From contig JACCYK010000121.1 of NCBI GenBank assembly GCA_013696525.1, positions 1-12,778 of the forward strand: a stretch of 12,778 bases of DNA, read 5' to 3'. A program made the translations under genes and the position numbers. The stretch comes from Chloroflexia bacterium (GTDB lineage Bacteria; Chloroflexota; Chloroflexia; Thermomicrobiales; UBA6265). The notes under the pieces were generated by a model. That model was given only the letters and a program-made list of their open reading frames with translations. It was not told the DNA's origin and ran no database searches. Below, one piece after another: positions 6,598 through 12,719 of the stretch (position 1 is its first letter; the number at the start of each line of letters is the position of its first letter).

Positions 6598-6861
6598 TTA
6601 CGCGGCCGCCGGTTGGTCACGGGCGTCTTCGCTGCCGATGTAAAACGTCCACCGCGGAATGTAGGCGACCGTCCGCACCGGCAACGCCGGCGCCGGAAGT
6701 TGGGTCTTCTTGGCCGGGCTTAGCAGCTCCGCCGCGTCGAGTTCGCTGGTCAACACCAGCTCCGGCTCGGCGCCAAACTTTTCGACGTAGCGCTCGATCC
6801 CCTCCAAGACTTTCTGCCGGGCCGGCTTCTTGCGATCCGGATCGTACCACCCCAAAAACAT
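6598..6861 (-). CDS. Conserved-looking 87-aa protein of unknown function, probably LexA-controlled
   Basis: An 87-residue soluble protein beginning MFLGWYDPDRKKPARQ. A predicted helix (KVLEGIERYVEKFG, 17-30) is followed by short strands (EPELVLTS) and a C-terminal segment PVRTVAYIPRWTFYIG (61-76). It has no signal peptide, membrane segment or catalytic motif. The layout recalls short uncharacterised Chloroflexota proteins, but I cannot name a family. I chose the ATG at 6861 because GGAGGG lies 7 bases upstream and the two earlier in-frame ATGs fall inside or beside the promoter at 6902-6930. The promoter spacer contains a perfect GAAC-N4-GTTC palindrome, so expression is probably induced by DNA damage. 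The gene is divergent from mraZ and convergent with the secreted-protein gene. A role in the damage response, perhaps linked to division, is inference from control and position only. Confidence 0.78.
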   Translation of the reverse strand: MFLGWYDPDRKKPARQKVLEGIERYVEKFGAEPELVLTSELDAAELLSPAKKTQLPAPALPVRTVAYIPRWTFYIGSEDARDQPAAA

Positions 6862-6901
6862 CGCTCGTCCCTCCGCCGCGTCGCGTCCGTCCGTGTGGAC
6901 A

Positions 6902-6930
6902 ATCATATCAGAACGCATGTTCTGTGACAA
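6902..6930 (-). promoter_or_regulatory. Sigma-70-type promoter of the 87-aa gene
   Basis: On the minus strand, TTGTCA (6925-6930) and TATGAT (6902-6907) are exactly 17 bp apart, each one base from consensus. Transcription should start near 6895, about 34 nt before the ATG at 6861. The whole spacer is occupied by a LexA-type palindrome. Confidence 0.8.
6910..6923. promoter_or_regulatory. LexA-type operator (SOS box)
   Basis: The plus strand reads AGAACGCATGTTCT. It fits the Gram-positive LexA consensus GAAC-RNRY-GTTC on both strands and extends to AGAAC/GTTCT. It sits between -35 and -10 of the promoter at 6902-6930, where a bound repressor would block RNA polymerase. LexA of this host is not in the window, so its specificity is assumed. 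Confidence 0.72.
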
Positions 6931-6990
6931 GTGGGTCACGACGCCGATACCCCGCGTACGTACGAGGGTTTCGCGGGGACGATCGAGGAC

Positions 6991-7019
6991 TGGACAGGGT
7001 GGGGAAAACGACGTATGCT
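6991..7019 (+). promoter_or_regulatory. Promoter of the mraZ division/cell-wall cluster
   Basis: TGGACA (6991-6996) and TATGCT (7014-7019) are separated by 17 bp, matching consensus at 5/6 and 4/6. The start site would fall near 7026, inside the repeat array bound by MraZ, leaving a leader of about 106 nt before mraZ. Confidence 0.62.
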
Positions 7020-7027
7020 GTGGATAA
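7019..7027. promoter_or_regulatory. Perfect DnaA-box nonamer at the mraZ start site
   Basis: TGTGGATAA on the plus strand is the exact complement of the consensus TTATCCACA. It overlaps the last base of the -10 element and the first MraZ repeat. A DnaA-type protein here would compete with polymerase and MraZ. A chance match cannot be excluded. Confidence 0.45.
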
Positions 7028-7055
7028 GGGTGGGGAAAAGTGGGGACAAGTGGCG
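7021..7055 (+). promoter_or_regulatory. MraZ operator: four TGGNN repeats at 10-bp spacing
   Basis: TGGAT (7021), TGGGG (7031), TGGGG (7041) and TGGCG (7051) begin exactly 10 bp apart, with five-base spacers. This is the arrangement of the TGGGN-N5 direct repeats bound by MraZ upstream of its own gene in E. coli. The array covers the predicted transcription start, so MraZ binding would repress the cluster. The outer two copies deviate from TGGGN. Confidence 0.75.
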
Positions 7056-7059
7056 TCCC

Positions 7060-7068
7060 GGTGGATAA
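7060..7068. promoter_or_regulatory. Near-consensus DnaA-box nonamer
   Basis: GGTGGATAA matches the DnaA-box complement TGTGGATAA at eight of nine positions and starts 41 bp after the perfect copy at 7019. Both have the same orientation, so the two bracket the central MraZ repeats. Confidence 0.35.
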
Positions 7069-7131
7069 CCTGGCCTCCTTTCTTCCCCGGGTCTCGGTCA
7101 TGCGCGTTCGCCCCGGATTGCGTGAAGCTCC

Positions 7132-7560
7132 ATGTTCCTCGGTCGGTACACCCATGCGCTCGATGCCAAGGGCAGGCTGGCGATCCCGGCTCGCTTCCGC
7201 GAGGCGGTAGCCGACGGTCTGGTCTTGACCCGGGGGATCGATCGCTGCCTGTCGCTCTATCCGCTGGCGGCCTGGCGCCCCCTGGCCGAGAAGGTGAGCG
7301 CCCTCCCGATCACCGACCCCGATGCGCGCAATTTTCGGCGGATGGTGTTTGCCGAGGCGGCCGATCTCGCCCTCGATGCCCAGGGCCGCATCCTGATCCC
7401 GCCCGAGCTGCGGCGCTATGCCGGCCTGGAGCGGGAGACGCTGGTGGTCGGGGTCGATACCGCGATCGAGATCTGGAGCCCGGATCGCTGGCAGGCGGTC
7501 GAAGCCCTGATGGAGACCGACGGCGCCGCGATCGCGCAGCGACTGGCCACGCTGATCTAA
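7132..7560 (+). CDS. mraZ: MraZ, transcriptional regulator of the division/cell-wall cluster
   Basis: MraZ is a DNA-binding protein that forms ring-shaped oligomers and represses its own dcw operon. The 142-residue product has the usual length and two AbrB-like halves: MFLGRYTHALDAKGRLAIPA (1-20) with the DxKGR motif at 11-15, and LDAQGRILIP (81-90) with the matching DxxGR motif. The linking RNFRRMVF (67-74) is also typical. The start is the family-typical MFLG at 7132; the ribosome site is weak (GAAG, 7 bases before the ATG). The operator and promoter lie just upstream. A 172-bp gap separates it from rsmH, with no terminator visible, so read-through is likely. Confidence 0.96.
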   Translation: MFLGRYTHALDAKGRLAIPARFREAVADGLVLTRGIDRCLSLYPLAAWRPLAEKVSALPITDPDARNFRRMVFAEAADLALDAQGRILIPPELRRYAGLERETLVVGVDTAIEIWSPDRWQAVEALMETDGAAIAQRLATLI

Positions 7561-7561
7561 A

Positions 7562-7675
7562 CGAGTCGTTAGTCGTAGGTCGTGAGTCGTAAGCCGCCGG
7601 TAGCTGGCTTGGTGGCAAGCAAGGCTCTATACAAGCTTCGCTCGGCGTGTTTCTCTTCTCACGACTCACGACTCG
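7562..7675. repeat. GAGTCGT heptamer repeats forming an inverted pair
   Basis: The left arm carries tandem variants of GAGTCGT (CGAGTCGTTAGTCGTAGG, then GTCGTGAGTCGT at 7579-7590). The right arm carries the complement, with ACGACTCACGAC at 7661-7672 as an exact 12-base partner. The arms are 70 bp apart. The same GAGTCGTGAG word appears before murD. It fills most of the mraZ-rsmH gap and could form a long hairpin in the cluster transcript. Confidence 0.7.
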
Positions 7676-7732
7676 AATGGTGCATACTCAGCGGGCAACC
7701 GGGGTTCGGTTTGCCACGGAGACACCGGCACC

Positions 7733-8743
7733 ATGAGAGCGGCACTCCCAATCGATACGGCGCCGGCCAGCGGCGCCGGGCACCAGCCGGTCCTGCTCGG
7801 GGAGGCGATCGAGCTGCTGGCGCCACGGGCGGGGGCACGATACATCGACGGCACCTTCGGCGGCGGCGGTCATACGCGAGCGTTGCTGGCGGCCACCGCG
7901 CCGGATGGCGTCGTCCTCGCCCTCGATGCGGACCCGGTCGCCATGGCGCGGGCCGAAGCGCTGGCGGCCTCCCTTTCGGTCCCCGATCGGCTGCGGCCGG
8001 TGCAGGCCAATTTCGCCAACCTGGCGGAGGTTGCCCGCGGCACCGGGTTGGCGCCGCTGGATGGGGTGCTGCTCGATCTCGGGCTCTCCTCGTTCCAGTT
8101 GGGCGCGCCCGAACGCGGGTTCTCGTTCCAGCTCGACGGCCCGCTCGACATGCGGTTCGACCCCGGCGCTGGCGTTTCCGCCGCCGATCTCGTGAATGAG
8201 CTGCCGGAGGCGGAGCTCGCGGACCTGGTCTGGCGCCTGGGCGAGGAGCCGAAGTCGCGCCGGATCGCGCGCGCGATCGTTCAGGAGCGGGCCCGCGAGC
8301 CGATCCAAACGACCGCCCGGTTGGCGGCGATCGTGGAGCGGGCCGGCGGCGGCCGGCGCGGCCGGTCGGTCCATCCGGCGACCAAGACGTTTCAAGCCTT
8401 GCGGATCGCGACCAACGCCGAGCTGGAGGTGCTGGAACGGGCGCTGAAGGGCGCGGTCGAGGTGCTGGCGCCGGGCGGCCGCCTGGTGGTGATCGCCTTT
8501 CATTCGTTGGAAGATCGGATCGTCAAGCGCTTCTTTGAGCGGGAGAGCGCCACCTGTCTTTGCCCGCCCGAGCTCCCGGTCTGCACCTGCCGGCACGAGC
8601 CCCGGCTGCAACGCCTTACCCGTCGCGCCGTGCGCCCGACGCCGGCGGAGATTGCCAGGAACCCCCGGAGCCGGAGCGCGGTGCTGCGGGCCGCGGTCCG
8701 GCTGCCGGGAGTGCCTGAGCCCACCGCCGGAGATTGCCCATGA
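7733..8743 (+). CDS. rsmH: 16S rRNA (cytosine(1402)-N(4))-methyltransferase RsmH
   Basis: RsmH uses S-adenosylmethionine to methylate N4 of C1402 in the 16S rRNA decoding centre. The 336-residue product carries the full family pattern: HQPVLLGEAIELL (17-29), SAM-binding DGTFGGGGHT (39-48), ALDADP (63-68), DLGLSSFQL (115-123), GPLDMRFD (136-143), HPATKTFQALRI (214-225), FHSLEDRIVKRFF (256-268) and NPRSRSAVLRA (310-320). A Cys cluster (CLCPPELPVCTC, 275-286) precedes the C-terminal part, as in other members. GGAG lies upstream of the ATG. Its stop overlaps the murF start (ATGA). In canonical clusters ftsL and ftsI follow rsmH; here they do not. Confidence 0.97.
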   Translation: MRAALPIDTAPASGAGHQPVLLGEAIELLAPRAGARYIDGTFGGGGHTRALLAATAPDGVVLALDADPVAMARAEALAASLSVPDRLRPVQANFANLAEVARGTGLAPLDGVLLDLGLSSFQLGAPERGFSFQLDGPLDMRFDPGAGVSAADLVNELPEAELADLVWRLGEEPKSRRIARAIVQERAREPIQTTARLAAIVERAGGGRRGRSVHPATKTFQALRIATNAELEVLERALKGAVEVLAPGGRLVVIAFHSLEDRIVKRFFERESATCLCPPELPVCTCRHEPRLQRLTRRAVRPTPAEIARNPRSRSAVLRAAVRLPGVPEPTAGDCP

Positions 8744-10209
8744 TGCCGCTGACGTTAGCGGAAATCCTCGAGGCCACCGATGCCGAGGTGCGGGGCGGCG
8801 GCCACTTGCCGGCCGACCTGCGGTTTCCCCAGATCGAGCGCGACTCACGGCAGGTCGCGCCGGGCGACCTCTTCATCGCGATCCGCGGCGAGGTCCACGA
8901 TGGGCATCAGTTCGTGGCCGAGGCGGCGGCCAAGGGCGCGGCGGCGGCGCTGGTGAGCAAGGAGTGGGCGGCCGGGCAGACCGAGCCGCCCCTGCCGTTG
9001 CTCGTAGTCGAGGCACCGGTCGACGCCTTGCAGGTGATGGCCGGGGTTTGGCGTAACCGGCTGGACGACCTGATCGTCGTCGGCATCACCGGCAGCATCG
9101 GCAAGACCAGCACCAAGGAAGTGGTCGCCTCGGTCCTCGGCGGCCGGTATCGGACCTACCGGAACCCCGGCAATCTTAACAACGAGATTGGGTTGCCGCT
9201 CTCGGTGCTGGCGATCACGCCGGACACGGAGGCCGCCGTCCTGGAGATGGGCGGCGCCTACGCCTTTGGCGAGCTGCGGCTGCTGGCGGAGATCGCGCGG
9301 CCCCGGCTGGCGGTCGTGACGAACGTCTTTCCAGTCCATCTGGAGCGGATGGGCTCGATTGAGGCGATCGCGGAGACCAAGGCGGAGCTGGTTGAGGCGC
9401 TGCCGGACGATGGGATTGCCATTCTGCATGGCGATGACCCGCGGGTGCGGGCGATGGCCGGACGCTGCCGGGGCCGGGTCGTCTCCTACGGGCTTGATCC
9501 CAGCAACGACGTCAGCGCCAGCGAGGTGACGACCGAAGCCCTGGCCGGTACCTCGTTCTGGCTGAACCTGGGCGGGGAGCGGCTGTTCGTCAAGGTGCCC
9601 CTGGTGGGGGGCCACGCGGTCGAGCTGGCCCTGGCCGGCTTTGCCACGGGCCACGCGCTCGGTCTGCACATCGCGGAGATGCTGCCGGGGTTCGACGATC
9701 CCGCGATCCAGGTGCGCTTGCTGGTGAGCCCGGGACCGCGTGGCTCGCGCATTATCGACGACACCTACAACGCCAGCACGCCGTCGGTGCTGTCGGCGCT
9801 CGGTTTGTTGGAATCGCTCGGCCCGCGGCGCGCGATCGTGGTGCTGGGAGAGATGAGAGAGATGGGGGAGCTGGCGGCGGAGGAGCACAAGATCGTCGGC
9901 CGCCGGGCCGGCGAGGTGGCGGACCTGGTGGTGACCTACGGTGAGCTGGCGCGGATTATCGCGGCGGAAGCGGCCACCGTGGCCGGCCGGAACGAGGGCC
10001 GGCCGCCGACGGTCATCTCGTTTGGGCTCGAGCAGCGAGACGAGCTGGTCCGGTTCTTACAGCGGGAGCTGCAAGCGGGCGACGTGGTCCTGCTCAAGGG
10101 ATCGCGCGGCCTGCGCATGGAAGAGATTGTCGAGGTGTTGCGGGCGGACGCCGGGCTTGATCGTCCCGGAGAGATGACCGATTCCGACGGCCAGACCGCG
10201 GCCCAATGA
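8740..10209 (+). CDS. murF: UDP-N-acetylmuramoyl-tripeptide--D-alanyl-D-alanine ligase MurF
   Basis: MurF attaches D-Ala-D-Ala to the UDP-MurNAc tripeptide, the last cytoplasmic ligation in peptidoglycan precursor synthesis. The 489-residue protein has the three Mur-ligase domains. The N-terminal domain includes DSRQVAPGDLFIAIRGEVHDGH. The central ATPase domain has P-loop GSIGKTSTKE (118-127), MurF-type NPGNLNNEIGLPLS (142-155), VHLERMGS (199-206) and the probable carbamylated Lys214. The C-terminal domain has DDTYNAS (340-346), GEMREMGEL and LLKGSRGLRMEEIV. The usual GxHNxxNALAA segment is altered to GGHAVELALAG (290-300). ATG 8740 overlaps the rsmH stop and has GGAG 7 bases upstream; a TTG six bases earlier is less likely. 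The stop overlaps mraY. No murE is present in between, so the tripeptide enzyme must be encoded elsewhere. Confidence 0.95.
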   Translation: MMPLTLAEILEATDAEVRGGGHLPADLRFPQIERDSRQVAPGDLFIAIRGEVHDGHQFVAEAAAKGAAAALVSKEWAAGQTEPPLPLLVVEAPVDALQVMAGVWRNRLDDLIVVGITGSIGKTSTKEVVASVLGGRYRTYRNPGNLNNEIGLPLSVLAITPDTEAAVLEMGGAYAFGELRLLAEIARPRLAVVTNVFPVHLERMGSIEAIAETKAELVEALPDDGIAILHGDDPRVRAMAGRCRGRVVSYGLDPSNDVSASEVTTEALAGTSFWLNLGGERLFVKVPLVGGHAVELALAGFATGHALGLHIAEMLPGFDDPAIQVRLLVSPGPRGSRIIDDTYNASTPSVLSALGLLESLGPRRAIVVLGEMREMGELAAEEHKIVGRRAGEVADLVVTYGELARIIAAEAATVAGRNEGRPPTVISFGLEQRDELVRFLQRELQAGDVVLLKGSRGLRMEEIVEVLRADAGLDRPGEMTDSDGQTAAQ

Positions 10210-11270
10210 GCGAGATCCTTTCCCTGCTCCCGTTGCAAGTCGTCGGCAACGGGGTGATGCCGGTCGATCCAAACCAGAACATGGCGGTCTCGCTCGCCCT
10301 GGCGGGTCTCGCGTTTGTGGTCACCACGATCATCGGACGTCCGATCGTGACCTTCCTGCGGCAGCAGAAGGTGGGTAAGCAGATCCGGATCGATGGGCCG
10401 CAAACGCATCTGGTCAAGACCGGCACCCCCACCATGGGCGGCATCATGGTCTCGATCTCGGTGATCGTGGTGACGCTGGTGTTCAACGTGGCGGGCCGGT
10501 TGTCCATGGCCCTGCCGTTGGCCGTCCTGCTCGCCTGTACGATCCTGGGCGGCTTCGACGACCGGTTGAGCCTGGTCGGCGGCAGTAAAGACGGCATGTC
10601 CGCCCGCATCAAAATGCTCTGGCTGGTGGTGATCGGCGTCGTCGCCGCGTTCGTCCTCCATGCCCCGTTCCCGTTTGGGCTTGGCCTCCACAATATCTAC
10701 ATCCCGTTCATCGGCCAGTTTGACCTGGGCTGGGTCTACCTGCCGATCGCGGCCCTGGCGATCGTCGGCACCGCCAACGCGGTCAATTTCACGGACGGCC
10801 TGGACACCCTGGCCGGGGGCACGGCGGCCATCGCCTTCTGCGCCTACGGCATCGTTGCCTATCGACAGGGTCAGTTGGGGGTGGTGACGTTCTGCTTCAT
10901 CATGGTCGGGGCGCTGATGGGCTTCCTCTGGTTTAATGCCCACCCGGCGCAGGTCTTCATGGGGGATACCGGCTCGCTGCCGATCGGGGCCGCGCTGGCG
11001 GTCGCCGCTTTCATGACCGGCCAATGGCTGCTGCTGCCGATCATCGGCATCGTCTTTGTCGCCGAGATGGCCTCGGTGATTTTGCAGGTGGCCTACTTCA
11101 AGTGGACGAAATGGCGCACCGGCGAAGGCAAACGGCTGTTCAAGATGACCCCCTTACATCACCACTTCGAATTGCTCGGCTGGTCCGAAACGCAGGTCAC
11201 GGTCCGGCTCTGGATGATCGGGATGATGGCCGGCCTCATCGGCGTCGCCCTGGCCTTGGTCTGGATTTGA
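10206..11270 (+). CDS. mraY: Phospho-N-acetylmuramoyl-pentapeptide-transferase MraY
   Basis: This integral membrane enzyme transfers phospho-MurNAc-pentapeptide to undecaprenyl phosphate, forming lipid I. The 354-residue protein has about ten hydrophobic segments and all family motifs: KTGTPTMGGIM (71-81), the Asp pair in GGFDDR (Asp118-Asp119), NFTDGLDTLAGG (194-205), MGDTGSLPIG (252-261, Asp254) and PLHHHFELLGWSE (316-328). Length is normal. The ATG at 10206 overlaps the murF stop (ATGA); an internal ATG at residue 26 (MAVSLALAG) lies nearer the usual family start, but coupling favours the first. murD follows after only six bases. Confidence 0.97.
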   Translation: MSEILSLLPLQVVGNGVMPVDPNQNMAVSLALAGLAFVVTTIIGRPIVTFLRQQKVGKQIRIDGPQTHLVKTGTPTMGGIMVSISVIVVTLVFNVAGRLSMALPLAVLLACTILGGFDDRLSLVGGSKDGMSARIKMLWLVVIGVVAAFVLHAPFPFGLGLHNIYIPFIGQFDLGWVYLPIAALAIVGTANAVNFTDGLDTLAGGTAAIAFCAYGIVAYRQGQLGVVTFCFIMVGALMGFLWFNAHPAQVFMGDTGSLPIGAALAVAAFMTGQWLLLPIIGIVFVAEMASVILQVAYFKWTKWRTGEGKRLFKMTPLHHHFELLGWSETQVTVRLWMIGMMAGLIGVALALVWI

Positions 11271-11293
11271 CGAGTTGTGAGTCGTGAGTTGAG
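11271..11293 (+). repeat. Short GAGTCGT-family repeat at the mraY-murD junction
   Basis: CGAGTTGTGAGTCGTGAG followed by TTGAG contains three to four degenerate copies of the GAGTCGT heptamer also seen at 7562-7675. It starts right after the mraY stop and extends into the first codons of murD, supplying residues MSREL. Confidence 0.6.
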
Positions 11294-12701
11294 ACGAAGC
11301 GAGCTGGCGGCTAAACGAGCGACGGTGATGGGGCTGGGCCGGTACGGCGGCGGGGCCGGCGTGGCGCGCTACCTGGCCGAAGCCGGCGCCATCGTGACCG
11401 TGACCGACGTCCAGCCGCAGAAGCAGCTGACCGAGGCGCTGGCGGAACTGGCGGATCTGCCGATCCGGTACGTGCTCGGGGGTCATGACGAGGCCGATTT
11501 CCTGCCCACCGGTGCCGACCTCGTGGTCCGCAACCCGGGCGTGCCGCGCCGGGCGCCGCCGCTGGAGCTGGCCCGGCGGCATGGAGTGCCGGTCGAGATG
11601 GAGATGACGCTCTTTTTCCGGGCCTGCCCGGCGCCGATCATCGGCGTCACCGGCACCAAGGGGAAGACCACGGTGTCCACCCTGATCGCCGCCATGCTGC
11701 GGGCGGGGGATCCGGCGACCGTGTTGGCCGGGAACATGGGCGTCTCCGCCCTGGGCCGGCTCGATCAGATCGGACCGCGAACGCCGGTGGTGATCGAGCT
11801 GTCGAGCTGGCAGCTCGAAGGGCTGCTGGAGCACCGGCTGGCCCCCGCGATCGCGATCCTGACGCTGATCGCCGAGGACCATCTCAACACCTACGACGGC
11901 TTCGCCGACTACGCGGCGACAAAGCGGGGAATTACGCGCCACCAGACGGCGGGCGATACGCTGGTCGTCAACGCCGATGACGCCGAAGCCTGGTGGGCGG
12001 CGGCGGCGGCAACGGCGCGGGTGTTCCCCTTCGGCCTTCGTGATCGCGGTGGCGACGGCGTCTGGTGGGTCGATGGCGCGGCGCGGGTTCGCCGTGACGG
12101 GGAGACCTGGTCACTCGCCATTCCGGACCGCCCGGCGTTGGCCGGGTCGCATCATCGGCGCAACGTCTTGGCCGCGATCGCCGCCGCCGTGGCCCGCGGC
12201 GCCGGCGCCGATGCGATTCGGGCGGGTTTGGAGTCGTATCGTGGTCTTCGCGACCGGATGGAGGTGGTAGCCACGATCGCGGGCATCACCTATATCAATG
12301 ACACAACCGCGACCGCTCCCGTCGCCGCCGCCGCCGGGTTGGCGGCGCTGGCCAGGCGCCGGGTGCATCTGCTGGCGGGAGGAGCCGACAAACAGCTTGA
12401 TCCGGAGCCGCTGGTTGCCGCCGCCGTCACGCATGCCCACGCCGTCTATCTCTTTGCCGGCAGCGCGACGGCGGCGATCGACCGCGCCCTCCGCGAGCAA
12501 GGCGTGATGCCAGTTGGCCCGTTCGAGAGCATGGATGCGGCCGTGGCGGCGGCGACGCTGGCCGCCGGGCCGGGGGATGTCGTATTGCTGTCCCCGGGGT
12601 GCGCCAGCTTCGGCCTGTTCCAGAACGAGTTTGACCGGGGCGAGCAATTTCGCCAGGCGGTGCGAGGGCTGGAGGCAGGGGGTTCTGGTGGGTCTGAATA
12701 G
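11277..12701 (+). CDS. murD: UDP-N-acetylmuramoyl-L-alanine--glutamate ligase MurD
   Basis: MurD adds glutamate to UDP-MurNAc-L-Ala. The 474-residue product has a Rossmann-like N-terminal domain (ATVMGLGRYGGGAG, 15-28), a central ATPase domain with GTKGKTT (126-132), ELSSWQLEG (174-182), EDHLNTYDG (200-208) and probable carbamylated Lys216, and a C-terminal domain with LAGGADKQLD (366-375) and LSPGCASFGLFQNEF (438-452). Two usually constant places differ: NDTTATAP (341-348) replaces the common NDSKATN, and the GxHNxxN segment reads GSHHRRN (290-296). The N-terminal strand requires a start upstream of ATG 11328; GTG 11277 and TTG 11289 are candidates, both inside the heptamer repeat and without a strong ribosome site. 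It lies six bases after mraY, so translation may depend on coupling. Confidence 0.94.
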   Translation: MSRELRRSELAAKRATVMGLGRYGGGAGVARYLAEAGAIVTVTDVQPQKQLTEALAELADLPIRYVLGGHDEADFLPTGADLVVRNPGVPRRAPPLELARRHGVPVEMEMTLFFRACPAPIIGVTGTKGKTTVSTLIAAMLRAGDPATVLAGNMGVSALGRLDQIGPRTPVVIELSSWQLEGLLEHRLAPAIAILTLIAEDHLNTYDGFADYAATKRGITRHQTAGDTLVVNADDAEAWWAAAAATARVFPFGLRDRGGDGVWWVDGAARVRRDGETWSLAIPDRPALAGSHHRRNVLAAIAAAVARGAGADAIRAGLESYRGLRDRMEVVATIAGITYINDTTATAPVAAAAGLAALARRRVHLLAGGADKQLDPEPLVAAAVTHAHAVYLFAGSATAAIDRALREQGVMPVGPFESMDAAVAAATLAAGPGDVVLLSPGCASFGLFQNEFDRGEQFRQAVRGLEAGGSGGSE

Positions 12702-12719
12702 GACATTATTGGAGCGACG

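Noticed and set aside
6862..6918. Upstream in-frame starts for the 87-aa protein (MRSD, MIVH)
   Set aside because: They lie within the -35/-10 region or before the expected transcription start near 6895, and lack the GGAGGG site seen before the ATG at 6861.
7605..7633. Possible separate rsmH promoter with -10 TATACA (7628-7633)
   Set aside because: No acceptable -35 at 16-18 bp (TGGCTT at 17 bp is poor; TTGGTG is only 13 bp away).
8845..9888. 347-codon minus-strand open frame opposite murF
   Set aside because: Shadow frame of murF with a low-complexity Arg/His/Gln-rich product; the plus-strand protein is unambiguous.
9936..11024. 362-codon minus-strand open frame opposite mraY
   Set aside because: It covers conserved mraY motifs on the other strand and its product is an artefactual Asp/His/Gln-rich chain.
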